A DNA stretch of 64,000 nucleotides, taken from the NCBI RefSeq assembly GCF_030817495.1, contig NZ_JAUSZK010000001.1, forward strand, positions 3,513,001-3,577,000. Reading direction: 5' to 3'. The position numbers were made by a program, and so were the translations under genes. Source of the stretch: Streptomyces sp. V3I7. GTDB taxonomy: Bacteria; Actinomycetota; Actinomycetes; Streptomycetales; Streptomycetaceae. This document shows positions 55,277-64,000 of the stretch, piece by piece (positions within the stretch are counted from its first letter, which is position 1; every line of letters begins with the position of its first letter). The notes beneath the pieces were generated by a model. That model did no database searches, was not told the origin of the DNA, and saw only the letters and a program-made list of their open reading frames with translations.

Positions 55277-56125
55277 ATGTCCCACCAGGCTCACCCCCCT
55301 TTCGAGGCCGCTGAGCCCGAGACCCCGCATCTCGACTTCGCGGGCACGACGCCGTACGAGGACTACGTCCGCGCCGACGTGCTCACCCACCTCCAGCACA
55401 CCCTCTCCGACGACCCCGGCGAGATGGTCTTCCTGGTCACCACGCAGGTGATGGAGCTGTGGTTCACCGTCATCGTGCACGAGTGGGAGACCGCGGCGCG
55501 CGCCCTGCGCTCGGACGACGTGCCGGTCGCGATCGACGCGCTGAAGCGTTCAGTACGGGAGCTCCAGGCGCTGAACGCCTCCTGGAAGCCGCTCGCCCAG
55601 CTCACCCCGGCCCAGTTCAACTCCTACCGCTCCGCCCTCGGCGAGGGCTCCGGCTTCCAGTCGGCGATGTACCGCCGCATGGAGTTCCTGCTCGGTGAGA
55701 AGTCCGCCTCGATGCTGGTCCCGCACCGCGGCGCGCCGCGCGTGCACGCCGAGCTGGAGAAGGCCCTGCACGAGCCGAGCCTGTACGACGAGGTGGTCCG
55801 CTTTCTCGCCCGCCGCGGGCACGCGATCCCCGAGGACGTCCTCGGCCGCGACGTGACGCTGCGCTACGAGCCCTCGCCGGCCGTCGAGGCCGCCTGGACC
55901 GCCGTCTACGCGGGCGAGAAGGGCACCGAACTCGCCCGGCTGGGCGAGGCGTTGACCGACGTCGGCGAGCTGGTGTGGCGATGGCGCAACGACCATCTCC
56001 TCGCCACCCGCCGCGCGATGGGCGCGAAGGCCGGCACGGGCGGCTCCGCCGGGGTGGCCTGGCTGGAGCGGCGTGCGCAGAAGAACGTGTTCCCCGAGCT
56101 GTGGACGGCGAGGTCCCATGTCTGA
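55277..56125 (+). CDS. kynA: Tryptophan 2,3-dioxygenase
   Basis: A 282-residue heme dioxygenase opening the indole ring of L-tryptophan to N-formylkynurenine. Conserved segments: YEDYVRADVLTHLQ, MVFLVTTQVMELWFTVIVHEWETA, NSYRSALGEGSGFQSAMYRRMEFLLG, and the C-terminal WRWRNDHLLATRRAMGAKAGTGGSAGVAWLERRA with the heme-ligand His in NDHLL. The ATG at 55277 follows CAGGAGA. The last eight bases overlap the kynureninase gene, so the two are co-translated. Confidence 0.95.
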   Translation: MSHQAHPPFEAAEPETPHLDFAGTTPYEDYVRADVLTHLQHTLSDDPGEMVFLVTTQVMELWFTVIVHEWETAARALRSDDVPVAIDALKRSVRELQALNASWKPLAQLTPAQFNSYRSALGEGSGFQSAMYRRMEFLLGEKSASMLVPHRGAPRVHAELEKALHEPSLYDEVVRFLARRGHAIPEDVLGRDVTLRYEPSPAVEAAWTAVYAGEKGTELARLGEALTDVGELVWRWRNDHLLATRRAMGAKAGTGGSAGVAWLERRAQKNVFPELWTARSHV

Positions 56126-57320
56126 GTCCCCGCGTGCGCTGATGGCGGAGAAGGCCGCGAAGCTGGACGCGGCCGACGAACTGGCGTCCACGCGCGAGCA
56201 GTTCGTCCTCGACGACGTCGTCTATCTGGACGGCAACTCGCTCGGCGCGCTGCCCGCGCACGTCCCCGACCGGGTGGCGGACGTCGTCCGCCGTCAGTGG
56301 GGCGAGCTGCGCATCCGCTCGTGGGACGAGAGCGGCTGGTGGACCGCGCCGGAGCGGATCGGCGACCGGATCGCGCCGCTGGTGGGCGCGGCGCCGGGCC
56401 AGATCGTGGTCGGCGACTCCACGAGCGTCAATGTCTTCAAGGCACTGGTGGCGGCCGTACGGATCGCGGGCGAGGGGCGCGACGAGATCGTCGTCGACGC
56501 CACCACCTTCCCCACGGACGGCTACATCGCCGAGTCGGCGGCCCGGATGACGGGGTGCACGCTGCGTCCGGTGGACCCCGCGCGGGTCCGCGAGGCGCTG
56601 GGCGAGCGTACGGCGGCCGTCCTGCTCAACCACGTCGACTACCGCACCGGGCGCCTGCACGACCTGCCCGCTCTGACCGCCGCCGTCCGCGCGGCGGGCG
56701 CGGTGTCGGTCTGGGACCTGTGCCACAGTGCGGGCGCGCTCCCGGTGGGCCTGGACGAGCACGGCGTCGACCTGGCGGTGGGCTGCACGTACAAGTACCT
56801 GAACGGCGGCCCGGGTTCGCCCGCCTATCTCTACGTACGCCGTGCTCTGCAGGACGTCTTCGACTCGCCGCTGCCCGGCTGGAACTCCCACGCGGAGCCC
56901 TTCGGCATGCGCGGCGCGTACGAACCGGCGGCGGGCGCCCTGCGCGGCCGGGTCGGGACGCCGGACATCCTGTCGATGCTCGCCCTGGAGGCGGCGCTGG
57001 ACGTGTGGGACGGGGTGCCGGTCGAGGCGGTGCGCGCCAAGTCCCTCGCGCTCACCGACTTCTTCCTTGAGTGCGTGGCCGCCTATGTGCCTCAGGGCGG
57101 GGTGGAGTCGCTGACGCCCGCCGCGCACGAGGAGCGCGGCAGCCAGGTGGCGCTGCGCTGTGCGGACGCGGGCGAGGTGATGAGGCGGCTCATCGAGCGG
57201 GGCGTGGTCGGCGACTTCCGCGCGCCCGACGTCCTGCGCTTCGGTTTCACCCCGCTGTACGTCGGCTTCGCGGACACCGAGCGTGCGGCGAGGGTACTGG
57301 CGGACACGCTGAGCCGATAG
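56118..57320 (+). CDS. kynU: Kynureninase
   Basis: A 400-residue PLP enzyme splitting L-kynurenine to anthranilate and alanine. Visible: LDGNSLGALP, the PLP-contact DLCHSAGALPVGL, and the PLP-lysine in GCTYKYLNGGPGSPAYLYV, plus RGRVGTPDILSMLALEAAL. The ATG overlaps the dioxygenase stop by eight bases. Anthranilate can feed tryptophan recycling, quinolone-type or other secondary products. Confidence 0.95.
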   Translation: MSESPRALMAEKAAKLDAADELASTREQFVLDDVVYLDGNSLGALPAHVPDRVADVVRRQWGELRIRSWDESGWWTAPERIGDRIAPLVGAAPGQIVVGDSTSVNVFKALVAAVRIAGEGRDEIVVDATTFPTDGYIAESAARMTGCTLRPVDPARVREALGERTAAVLLNHVDYRTGRLHDLPALTAAVRAAGAVSVWDLCHSAGALPVGLDEHGVDLAVGCTYKYLNGGPGSPAYLYVRRALQDVFDSPLPGWNSHAEPFGMRGAYEPAAGALRGRVGTPDILSMLALEAALDVWDGVPVEAVRAKSLALTDFFLECVAAYVPQGGVESLTPAAHEERGSQVALRCADAGEVMRRLIERGVVGDFRAPDVLRFGFTPLYVGFADTERAARVLADTLSR

Positions 57321-57389
57321 CGTGCCGTCCCGCCCGTCCCCGCACGTCACGTCCCGTCCCGTCCCGTCGCTGAGCTGAGAGGTTGGAGC

Positions 57390-58265
57390 ATGCCGGACGA
57401 CGCCGCAGCCGCCCGTGCCGCCGCCGAGGAGGAGTCGGCGTTCGCGCACCCGCCCGTCGAACCCGAGGCCACCGCCGCGTACGGCGACCACCCCGACCAG
57501 GTGGTCGACTTCTACGCGCCGCGGGGCGTAGAGACCCCGGCGCCGCTGGTCGTGGTCCTGCACGGCGGCGCCTGGCGGGCTCCGTACGACCGGCGGCACA
57601 TCACGCCGTTCGCCGGTCACCTGGCCCGCCGGGGGTTCGCCGTCGCCAACGTCGAGTACCGGCGCGGCGGCGTGCTCCCGGCGCAGGGCGGCGACGGGCC
57701 GGTGGCGGGCCGCTGGCCGGACACCTTCGACGACGTCGCGGCCGCGCTCGACGCACTGCCCGGCCTGGCTCGCGCGGCGCTCCCGCAGGCCGACCCGCGG
57801 CGCACGGTGCTCACCGGGCACTCGGCGGGCGGGCACCTGGCGCTGTGGGCGGCGGCCCGCCACATCCTGCCCGCCGACGCCCCCTGGCGCACCGCCCGGC
57901 CCGCCGCGCTGCGCGGGGTGGTCGCGCTCGCCCCGATCGCGGACTTCGCGGTCGCTCAGAAGCTGGAGGTGTGCGGGAACGCGGCCGTGCAACTCCTCGG
58001 CGGTTACGACAAGTTCGAGGACCGCCGCCCCTACGCCGATCCCTCCCTCCTCCTGCCCACCGGCATCGCCACCACCGTCGTACAGGGACGTACGGACCTG
58101 GTCGTCCCGCAGGCGGTCGCCGAGGCGTACGCGCAGGCGGCGGAGAAGGCGGGCGAGATGGTCGGGCTCACGCTCCTGGCGGACGTCGGTCACTTCCCGT
58201 TGATCGACCCGGCGGCGGACGCGTGCGCGGTGGCGGCGGAGGAGATCGCGCAGCTGGCCTGGTGA
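57390..58265 (+). CDS. kynB: Alpha/beta hydrolase, probable kynurenine formamidase
   Basis: A 291-residue alpha/beta hydrolase: oxyanion-hole motif LHGGAWRAPYD, nucleophile elbow TGHSAGGHLALW (Ser), and acid and His in a C-terminal VVQGRTDLVVP...GHFPLID block. HGGxWR and GHSAGG occur in animal-type kynurenine formamidases, and the place directly behind the dioxygenase and kynureninase supplies the missing middle step (N-formylkynurenine to kynurenine). The symbol is assigned by context; a general esterase role remains possible. Confidence 0.82.
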   Translation: MPDDAAAARAAAEEESAFAHPPVEPEATAAYGDHPDQVVDFYAPRGVETPAPLVVVLHGGAWRAPYDRRHITPFAGHLARRGFAVANVEYRRGGVLPAQGGDGPVAGRWPDTFDDVAAALDALPGLARAALPQADPRRTVLTGHSAGGHLALWAAARHILPADAPWRTARPAALRGVVALAPIADFAVAQKLEVCGNAAVQLLGGYDKFEDRRPYADPSLLLPTGIATTVVQGRTDLVVPQAVAEAYAQAAEKAGEMVGLTLLADVGHFPLIDPAADACAVAAEEIAQLAW

Positions 58266-58322
58266 CCCGGGGACTCCGTCACCCCTGGTCGGCGAGCCGG
58301 GCGCCGGGTTAACGTCCGCTGC

Positions 58323-59543
58323 ATGGCAGCTGCTGCGGACCTCGCCTTCGATCCCTGGGACCCGGACTTCCTCGCCGATCCGTACCCGGCCTACGCCGAG
58401 CTGCGGGCGCGGGGGCGGGTGCTCCACTACGCGCCGACCGGGCAGTGGCTGGTCCCGCACCACGCGGACGTGGCCGCGCTGCTGCGCGACCGGCGGCTCG
58501 GGCGGACGTACCAACACCGGTTCACGCACGAGGAGTTCGGCCGCACCGCGCCCCCGCCCGAGCACGAGCCGTTCCATGTCCTCAACGACCACGGGATGCT
58601 CGATCTGGAGCCGCCGGACCACACCCGCATCCGGCGCCTGGTGTCGAAGGCGTTCACGCCGCGCACGGTGGAGCGGTTGAAGCCGTACGTCCACGCGCTG
58701 GCGGACGACCTGGTGGCGGCGCTGGTGGAGGCGGGCGGCGGCGATCTGCTGACGGACGTGGCCGAGCCGCTGCCGGTCGCCGTGATCGCGCAGATGCTGG
58801 GCATCCCGGAGTCGGACCGCCCTCGACTCCGGCCGTGGTCGGCGGACATCTGCGGGATGTACGAGCTGAACCCGTCCGAGGAGACGGCGGCGCAGGCGGT
58901 GCGGGCGTCGGTCGAGTTCTCGGAGTACCTCAAGGAGCTCATCGCCGCCCGCCGCAGCGAGCCGGGCGACGACCTGATCTCCGGTCTCATCGCGGCGTAC
59001 GACGAGGGCGAGCGGCTGACCGAGCAGGAGATGATCTCGACCGCCGTGCTGCTGCTGAACGCCGGCCACGAGGCCACCGTCAACGCCACGGTCAACGGCT
59101 GGTGGGCGCTGTTCCGCAACCCCGGCCAGCTCGCCGCCCTCCGTGCGGACCACTCCCTGATCCCGTCCGCCGTCGAGGAGTTGATGCGCTACGACACCCC
59201 GCTCCAGCTCTTCGAGCGCTGGGTCCTGGACGACATCGAGATCGACGGCACCGTCATCCCGCGGGGCGCGGAGATCGCCATGCTCTTCGGTTCAGCCAAC
59301 CACGATCCGGCCGTGTTCACCGACCCGGCCCGTCTGGACCTGGCCCGCGAGGACAACCCCCACATCTCCTTCAGTGCCGGTATCCACTACTGCATCGGCG
59401 CCCCGCTGGCCCGTATCGAACTGGCCGCCTCCATGGGCGCGTTGCTCGACAAGGCTCCGACCCTCACCTTGGCGGCGGAGCCGGAGCGCAAGCCGAACTT
59501 CGTGATCCGGGGGCTCGACGGGCTGAGCGTGGAAGTGGGCTGA
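58323..59543 (+). CDS. Cytochrome P450
   Basis: A 406-residue bacterial P450. The I-helix AGHEATVNATVNG holds the oxygen-activating Thr, the K-helix ExxR is EELMRYDTP, and the heme loop is ISFSAGIHYCIGAPLARIE (canonical FGxGxHxCxG with Ser-Ala at the start). Substrate unknown. It follows the formamidase gene by 57 bases in the same direction, so it may be co-expressed with tryptophan degradation. No ferredoxin gene lies next to it. Confidence 0.93.
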   Translation: MAAAADLAFDPWDPDFLADPYPAYAELRARGRVLHYAPTGQWLVPHHADVAALLRDRRLGRTYQHRFTHEEFGRTAPPPEHEPFHVLNDHGMLDLEPPDHTRIRRLVSKAFTPRTVERLKPYVHALADDLVAALVEAGGGDLLTDVAEPLPVAVIAQMLGIPESDRPRLRPWSADICGMYELNPSEETAAQAVRASVEFSEYLKELIAARRSEPGDDLISGLIAAYDEGERLTEQEMISTAVLLLNAGHEATVNATVNGWWALFRNPGQLAALRADHSLIPSAVEELMRYDTPLQLFERWVLDDIEIDGTVIPRGAEIAMLFGSANHDPAVFTDPARLDLAREDNPHISFSAGIHYCIGAPLARIELAASMGALLDKAPTLTLAAEPERKPNFVIRGLDGLSVEVG

Positions 59544-61151
59544 TCAGGTGGTGAGGTCCCGCCGCCGCAGCCCCGTCAGTCCCGCGCCCACCAGTGCCAC
59601 CGCCAGTCCCAGCAGGATCAGCACCGGGCGCCACTCCATCGCGCCGCCCGGCAGCTTCGGGAGGTGGGCGAAGGGGGAGAGGTCCAGGACGAGTTGGGGA
59701 GCGTCGAGGGCCGGGCCCACCCAGCCGATCAGGAGGACCGCCACGGCCACGGCCCAGGCTGCCGCCGCCGCTCGCGGGAGCACGCCGTACAGCAGGACCG
59801 CCACCCCACCGATCACCCAGATCGCGGGGAGCTGGACGAGGCAGGCGGTCAGGAGGGGGCCGACCTCCTTGCCGTAGCCGGCGACGAAGCCGAGTGCCGC
59901 CAGGAGCATGATCAGGGCGGCGCCGCCGAAGGCGATGACCAGGTGGCCGGCCGCCCAGCGCAGGCGTCCCACCGCACAGGCCAGCACCGGTTCGGCGCGG
60001 CCCGCGGTCTCCTCGCCGTGCGGGCGCAGGACCGACGCGACGACGTACAGGCTCGCGATCAGACCCATCATGCCGACCATCGAGGCGAGGAACATGTCCG
60101 CGAGGGCGCTCTGGCCGCCCATCCGCTCGAAGATCTGCCGCGCCTTGTCGTTGTCCTTGACCAGCTCGGCCGCGCCGTCCGTCAGCCCGCCGTAGACGAC
60201 ACCGGCGAGGAAGAAGCCCACCGACCAGCCGAGGACGGCGCCCCGCTGCAGCCGCCAGGCCAGCGCGCCCGCCGAGCCGAGGCGGCCGGTGGCCGGTCCG
60301 GGCAGGGTGGGCAGGAAGCTCATGCCCACGTCGCGGCGGCCCGCTAGTTCGTACGCCACCGTCGCCTGGAGCAGCACCGCCGCCACGAACAGCAGCAGCA
60401 CCCACCAGCGTTCGGCCGCGAAGGAGCGCTGGTTCTCCAGCCAGCCCAGCGGCGACAGCCAGGTCAGGACGGACGAGCCCTCGGCTGTGGTGGAGTCGCC
60501 CGCCGCGCGCAGGACGAAGGCGGCGCCGAGGACCGCCGCCGTCAGGCCCCGGGCCAGGCGGGCGCTCTCGGTCAGCTGGGCGACGATCGCCGCCATCGTG
60601 GCGAAGACCATGCCGACGCCCGCGAGCCCGAGCCCGAAGGACAGCGCTCCGGCGGCGCCCCATCCGGCCAGTCCGGCCATGACCAGCAGCGCCAGGACCG
60701 CGTTCGCGACCGCCGCGGTCAGCAGGGCCGCCGTCAGGGAGGCCCTGCGGCCCACCATCCCCGACGCCACCACCTCCTGGCGGCCGCTCTCCTCCTCGTC
60801 CCGGGTGTGCCGTACGACGACGAGGAGGCTCATCACCGCCGCGAGCGCCCCGGCGTACACGCCGACGCGCCAGGCAGTCAGCGCGCCGATCGAGGTGTCG
60901 AAGACGGGCCCGGTGAGGGCGCGCAGGGAGGCGTTGGAGTCCAACTGATTGAGGAGATCGGCGCGTTGGGCAGCCGTGCCGTACAGGCTGTTCAGCGTGT
61001 TCGGCATGGAGAGGACCATGAGCAGGTTCACCGCGACCCAGACGGGGATCATCACCCGGTCGCGGCGCAGCGCGAACCGCACCAGGACGCCGGTGCCGGC
61101 CAGTTGGCGGGAGTGGCGGATGCCTTCCGCGGGGGCGGCGAGGGCGGTCAT
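59544..61151 (-). CDS. ABC exporter permease (antibiotic/polyketide export type)
   Basis: A 535-residue membrane protein with about twelve helices in two similar halves, the pattern of the large Streptomyces permeases annotated as polyketide-antibiotic exporters: [44 protein letters not shown] (coupling loop) and the repeat [31 protein letters not shown] in the second half. The ATG overlaps the ATPase stop (ATGA). Substrate unknown. Confidence 0.87.
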   Translation of the reverse strand: MTALAAPAEGIRHSRQLAGTGVLVRFALRRDRVMIPVWVAVNLLMVLSMPNTLNSLYGTAAQRADLLNQLDSNASLRALTGPVFDTSIGALTAWRVGVYAGALAAVMSLLVVVRHTRDEEESGRQEVVASGMVGRRASLTAALLTAAVANAVLALLVMAGLAGWGAAGALSFGLGLAGVGMVFATMAAIVAQLTESARLARGLTAAVLGAAFVLRAAGDSTTAEGSSVLTWLSPLGWLENQRSFAAERWWVLLLFVAAVLLQATVAYELAGRRDVGMSFLPTLPGPATGRLGSAGALAWRLQRGAVLGWSVGFFLAGVVYGGLTDGAAELVKDNDKARQIFERMGGQSALADMFLASMVGMMGLIASLYVVASVLRPHGEETAGRAEPVLACAVGRLRWAAGHLVIAFGGAALIMLLAALGFVAGYGKEVGPLLTACLVQLPAIWVIGGVAVLLYGVLPRAAAAAWAVAVAVLLIGWVGPALDAPQLVLDLSPFAHLPKLPGGAMEWRPVLILLGLAVALVGAGLTGLRRRDLTT

Positions 61152-62077
61152 CGGCCCGCCTCGCTGAACTCGGCGTGGTCGGCCCTGTCCGTCCTGTCGT
61201 CTTCGTAATGCCGCAGGAAAAGCTCCTCCAGCGTGGGCGGGGTCGAGGTCAGTGAGCGCAGCCCGGTCTCGGTCAACTCCCTGAGGACGGCGTCGAGTTT
61301 GTCGGTGTCGACCTGGAGGCTGACCCGGTGGCCGCGTACGTCGAGGCCGTGGACGCCGGGGAGGTCCGCCAGTCCGTCGGGCGGGCCCGCGAGTTCGGCC
61401 GTCACGCTGGTGCGGGTGAGATGGCGCAGCTCGGCCAGCGAACCGGTCTCCACGGTGTGGCCCTTGCGGATGATGCTCACCCGGTCGCACAGCTCCTCGA
61501 CCTCGCTGAGGATGTGGGAGGACAGCAGGACCGTCCGCCCCCGGTCCTTCTCCTCGCGCACGCAGGCCTGGAAGACCTCCTCCAACAGCGGGTCCAGGCC
61601 CGAGGTCGGCTCGTCCAGGATCAGCAGGTCGACGTCCGCGGCGAAGGCGGCGACCAGGGCGACCTTCTGGCGGTTGCCCTTGGAGTAGGTGCGGCCCTTC
61701 TTGGTCGGGTCCAGCTCGAAGCGCTCGATCAGCTCGGCCCGCCGCCGCTGGTCGAGGCCTCCGCGCAGCCGCCCGTACAGGTCGATGACCTCGCCGCCGG
61801 AGAGGTTGCGCCACAGGGTCACGTCGCCGGGGACGTAGGCGATCCGGCGGTGCACCTCCACGGCGTCGGCCCAGGGGTCGCGGCCCAGCACCTGCGCGGC
61901 GCCCAGGTCGGCGCGCAGCAGGCCGAGCAGGACCCGGATGGTGGTGGACTTGCCGGCGCCGTTGGGACCGAGGAAGCCGTGCACCTCACCGGCGTCGACG
62001 TCCAGGTCGAGGCCGTCCAGGGCATGGGTGCGGCCGAAGGACTTGTGCAGTCCCGAGGCGCTGATTGCCTTCGTCAT
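61148..62077 (-). CDS. ABC exporter ATPase
   Basis: A 309-residue nucleotide-binding subunit: Walker [20 protein letters not shown]-loop [10 protein letters not shown], signature-like [15 protein letters not shown] (in place of LSGGQ), Walker [18 protein letters not shown] and H-loop [12 protein letters not shown]. The YSKGN variant is common in this exporter group. It pairs with the permease it overlaps; likely regulated by the divergent MarR/GbsR-type gene. Confidence 0.93.
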   Translation of the reverse strand: MTKAISASGLHKSFGRTHALDGLDLDVDAGEVHGFLGPNGAGKSTTIRVLLGLLRADLGAAQVLGRDPWADAVEVHRRIAYVPGDVTLWRNLSGGEVIDLYGRLRGGLDQRRRAELIERFELDPTKKGRTYSKGNRQKVALVAAFAADVDLLILDEPTSGLDPLLEEVFQACVREEKDRGRTVLLSSHILSEVEELCDRVSIIRKGHTVETGSLAELRHLTRTSVTAELAGPPDGLADLPGVHGLDVRGHRVSLQVDTDKLDAVLRELTETGLRSLTSTPPTLEELFLRHYEDDRTDRADHAEFSEAGR

Positions 62078-62097
62078 GGTTCAGAACGTACGCTTCT

Positions 62098-62113
62098 TTC
62101 AGAAAATTGTGAA
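62098..62113. promoter_or_regulatory. Candidate operator between exporter and regulator
   Basis: TTCA-N8-TGAA within the AT-rich 74-bp gap between the divergent ATPase and regulator genes; a CTTC/GAAG pair overlaps it. It stands out against the GC-rich surroundings. Probably where the regulator binds. Confidence 0.45.
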
Positions 62114-62151
62114 GTTAAGGAAGCGCATGAATCTCGGCTAGGGTGGAGCGT

Positions 62152-62649
62152 ATGAGCGAAACAGCCGGGGCCGAGCGGGACACGGGAGCGGTGTCGAAGT
62201 TCGTCGAGTCCTTCGCGGCCCAGCTCGTCGAGGCCGGGATGCAGCGGATGCCCGCGCGCATCTTCGCCGCGCTGCTCTCCTCCGACGAGGGTGCGATGAC
62301 CTCCGCCGAGCTGGGCGAGCAGCTCCAGGTCAGCCCCGCCGCCGTCTCCGGCGCGGTGCGCTACCTGGCGCAGCAGCACATGGTGGCCCGCGAGCGCGAG
62401 CCCGGCTCACGCCGCGAGCGCTACCGGGTGCACAGCGACCAGTGGTACGAGGCGCTGACCAACCGCGAGGCCGTCCTCAAGCGCTGGGAGCACGCCCTGC
62501 GCGACGGCGTCACCAGCCTCGGCGCCGACACCCCCGCGGGCCGCCGCATGGCCGAGACGCTCGCGTTCTTCGAGTTCGTCGACGGGGAGATCGCGGCCAT
62601 GATGGAGCGCTGGCGAGTTCACCGGGACAAGACCTTCGGCCGCGACTGA
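62152..62649 (+). CDS. MarR/GbsR-family regulator of the adjacent ABC exporter
   Basis: A 165-residue winged-helix regulator: FAAQLVEAGMQRMPARIFAALLSSDEGAMTSAELGEQLQVSPAAVSGAVRYLAQQHMVAREREPGSRRERYRV, then a dimerising helical C-terminus (TPAGRRMAETLAFFEFVDGEIAAMMERWR). Regulators of this type commonly repress a divergent exporter and release on binding the drug. The ATG at 62152 is used. Confidence 0.88.
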   Translation: MSETAGAERDTGAVSKFVESFAAQLVEAGMQRMPARIFAALLSSDEGAMTSAELGEQLQVSPAAVSGAVRYLAQQHMVAREREPGSRRERYRVHSDQWYEALTNREAVLKRWEHALRDGVTSLGADTPAGRRMAETLAFFEFVDGEIAAMMERWRVHRDKTFGRD

Positions 62650-62682
62650 GCCGCTGCTGGACAACTCCGGCTCCAGGGCCTC

Positions 62683-62858
62683 TCGTTTGGATCATGCCGG
62701 GCTCGCGGGCCCTGGCACCATTCCCCCAAGCTCTTCGGGCAGGGGGACGCCCCCAGTCGCGTGGTCGTCGGTTGCCATGGCTCCCCCATGACGCCCTCCT
62801 CCGCCTTGCGACGCACGGCACCAGACCCCGCTCCCTGATCCCGGCCTGATCCAAACGA
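62683..62858. mobile_element. MITE-like element
   Basis: Inverted arms of 19 bp (TCGTTTGGATCATGCCGGG at 62683-62701; its complement with one mismatch at 62840-62858) flank about 140 bp without genes. Inside is a second hairpin-forming block around CAAGCTCTTCGGGCAGGGGGACG. I recall similar blocks repeated many times in Streptomyces genomes, so this may be a non-autonomous repeat; that cannot be tested in one window. Confidence 0.55.
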
Positions 62859-62878
62859 AAGACCCTTAAGGCCCCCGC

Positions 62879-63715
62879 TCACGATGACGGCACCGTGAGC
62901 CCCCAAGCCCCCTCCGCCACCCGCCACGTCCGTCTGCGTACCGGGCCCGCGACCGCCGCGTCCGCGCGGTAGCGGAAGTCCGTGCCGGTGACCGTCACCG
63001 TGCGGCCGACGGCGCGCAGCGGGGCGGCCTGGGCACCGACCGAGACGGGCCAGACCTCGACCTCCGCCAGGCCGCCGCGGCCGGGGGTCATCGCGAGGCC
63101 CTGCACCGGCTGGTCCAGATCGACGAGGGTCGACCCGTCGATCTCCACGCGCAGCCGCGCGGGGCCGGGGTCGCACGCGGGTGCGCCCAGGCCCAGGGTG
63201 CGCCGCAGGGAGACGTACGTCATGCGCAGCCACGGGACGCCCGCGTCCGGCGGGACCGGTTCCGGCTGCCGGGCCGGGCGCAGCGGCGGGATCCGCAGGG
63301 CGCCCAGCACCACCCCGTCGCTGTCGTCGACCAGCAGGTCCAGCCGGCGCTCGACGCCGTCCAGCACCGCCCGCGCCGCCGCGACCGTCCCTGTCGGCAC
63401 GCCCAGGGTCGCCGCGAGGGCCTGCGCGCCGCCCACCGGCACCACCGACAGCGCGCAGCCGGCCAGCTCCCGCCGCCGGTGCAGCAGGGACACCGCCCGG
63501 ATCAGGGCACGGTCGTCGCCCACCACCACCGGCCGCCGCGACCCGCGGCGCGCCAGCGCGCGGGCGAACTCCTCCGGGTCCTCGGGCAGGCACACCTTCG
63601 TGGCCGCACCCGCGCTGAGCACGTCTTTCGCGATCCGCACGGACTCTCCGTCCGTGTGCCGGGCGACCGGATCGATGACCACCAGGAGCTGATCGGACGT
63701 CGCGAAAGTCGCCAC
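62879..63715 (-). CDS. Diacylglycerol kinase catalytic domain protein
   Basis: A 278-residue protein of the DAGK/LCB5 lipid-kinase fold: QLLVVIDPVARHTDGESVRIAKDVLS (N-terminal strand and loop), RRPVVVGDDRALIRAVSLLH (corresponding to the GGDGT region, here VGDDRA) and VVPVGGAQALAATLGVP. The exact GGDGT motif is absent, so kinase activity is doubtful and a regulatory or NAD-kinase-like role is possible. The GTG at 63715 is preceded by AGGAC. Divergent from purA. Confidence 0.7.
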   Translation of the reverse strand: MATFATSDQLLVVIDPVARHTDGESVRIAKDVLSAGAATKVCLPEDPEEFARALARRGSRRPVVVGDDRALIRAVSLLHRRRELAGCALSVVPVGGAQALAATLGVPTGTVAAARAVLDGVERRLDLLVDDSDGVVLGALRIPPLRPARQPEPVPPDAGVPWLRMTYVSLRRTLGLGAPACDPGPARLRVEIDGSTLVDLDQPVQGLAMTPGRGGLAEVEVWPVSVGAQAAPLRAVGRTVTVTGTDFRYRADAAVAGPVRRRTWRVAEGAWGLTVPSS

Positions 63716-63757
63716 CTCGGTCCTGCCTCGCTTCCTCGGGTAGCATCTTGGTGCAAG

Positions 63758-63785
63758 AGCCCCTTGCGCTATTGCGCCAGGGGCT
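63758..63785. promoter_or_regulatory. Hairpin upstream of purA
   Basis: AGCCCCTTGCGC / GCGCCAGGGGCT pairs at 11 of 12 positions around a TATT loop, about 125 bases before the purA start, between divergent genes. It may be a leader structure of purA or part of the promoter region; no downstream T run is seen. Confidence 0.4.
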
Positions 63786-63909
63786 TCGTCTATTCCGGGG
63801 CATCCGGTCCGACGGTTTGCGGCCAACGACGGCCGCGGCGGCACGCGACGGTGACCCGTCCGTACGTCCCTGACCTTGGACATGCCCCACCCGGAAGGGG
63901 TGTACGCGC

Positions 63910-64000
63910 GTGCCCGCACTTGTGCTGCTCGGTGCTCAGTGGGGTGACGAAGGCAAGGGAAAGGCGACGGACCTGCTCGGTGGTTCCGTCGACTATGTAG
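63910..64000 (+). CDS. purA: Adenylosuccinate synthetase, N-terminal part (runs off the window)
   Basis: The first 30 codons (GTG start) read [23 protein letters not shown]..., containing the GTP-binding GDEGKGK loop unique to this enzyme, which joins IMP and aspartate in AMP synthesis. Cut by the window end. Confidence 0.95.
   Translation, partial: MPALVLLGAQWGDEGKGKATDLLGGSVDYV

Noticed and set aside
55617..59153. 1178-codon minus-strand open frame
   Set aside because: It lies opposite dioxygenase, kynureninase, hydrolase and P450 genes with clear motifs; the long frame is a by-product of high GC at third positions.

Overview
The window is a piece of a high-GC actinobacterial chromosome, almost certainly Streptomyces. 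The base composition is very G+C rich, GTG starts and 4-base stop/start overlaps are common, and it carries lineage-typical families: XRE/DUF397 pairs, a WhiB-like protein, DUF2690, DUF3151, DUF2617, and the dnaK-grpE-dnaJ-hspR operon with HAIR operators. I see no rRNA, tRNA or CRISPR.

Region 1 (1-13740) holds dcd and a phosphoribosyltransferase, two linked genes of unknown function that share a YQ-x3-[DN]-QTIN peptide, a DUF2690 protein, a Yip1-like membrane protein, two paralogous secreted FG-GAP proteins, an ATPase/XRE/DUF397 regulatory module, an ABM-family monooxygenase, a membrane Fe-S reductase and a WecA/MraY-like transferase.

Region 2 (13741-18081) is the heat-shock operon dnaK-grpE-dnaJ-hspR behind two perfect HspR operators. 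It is closed by a strong terminator. The other HspR target, clpB, lies at 39723 behind a third operator.

Region 3 (18088-30150) is the most striking part. It encodes a non-contractile (siphovirus-type) phage tail with lysis genes and regulators: tail terminator, tail tube, tail assembly chaperone with a likely -1 ribosomal frameshift, coiled-coil protein, very short tape measure, distal tail protein, tail-tip protein, fibre, amidase and a small membrane protein. There is no terminase, portal, capsid, integrase or sheath. A WhiB-like gene, a zinc-ribbon gene, an HTH gene and a divergent XRE repressor form the control region, with a candidate LexA (SOS) box in front of the WhiB-like gene. I read this as an F-type tailocin-like locus, probably DNA-damage inducible.

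Region 4 (30151-39558) is a patchwork: decayed genes, a DUF3592 protein, a truncated Uma2 nuclease, a sugar-binding lipoprotein, three paralogous LuxR-type regulators beside a small secreted peptide gene and a Rieske-like protein whose histidine ligands are arginines, and an IS200/IS605 element (tnpA plus intact tnpB) that has split a PPOX-family gene. The split gene can be rejoined in frame.

Region 5 (39599-64000) is ordinary core chromosome: clpB, a YbjN protein, a GT-C mannosyltransferase-like protein, an aminotransferase, a Gly/His/Cys-rich small membrane protein, DUF2617, a membrane spermidine synthase-like protein, a CoxG-like protein with a 27-bp tandem repeat, aldose epimerase, pyrE, fba, an MFS exporter, DUF3151, a complete tryptophan-to-anthranilate set (dioxygenase, kynureninase, formamidase) followed by a P450, an ABC exporter with a divergent MarR/GbsR-like regulator, a MITE-like inverted repeat, a diacylglycerol-kinase-like gene and the start of purA.
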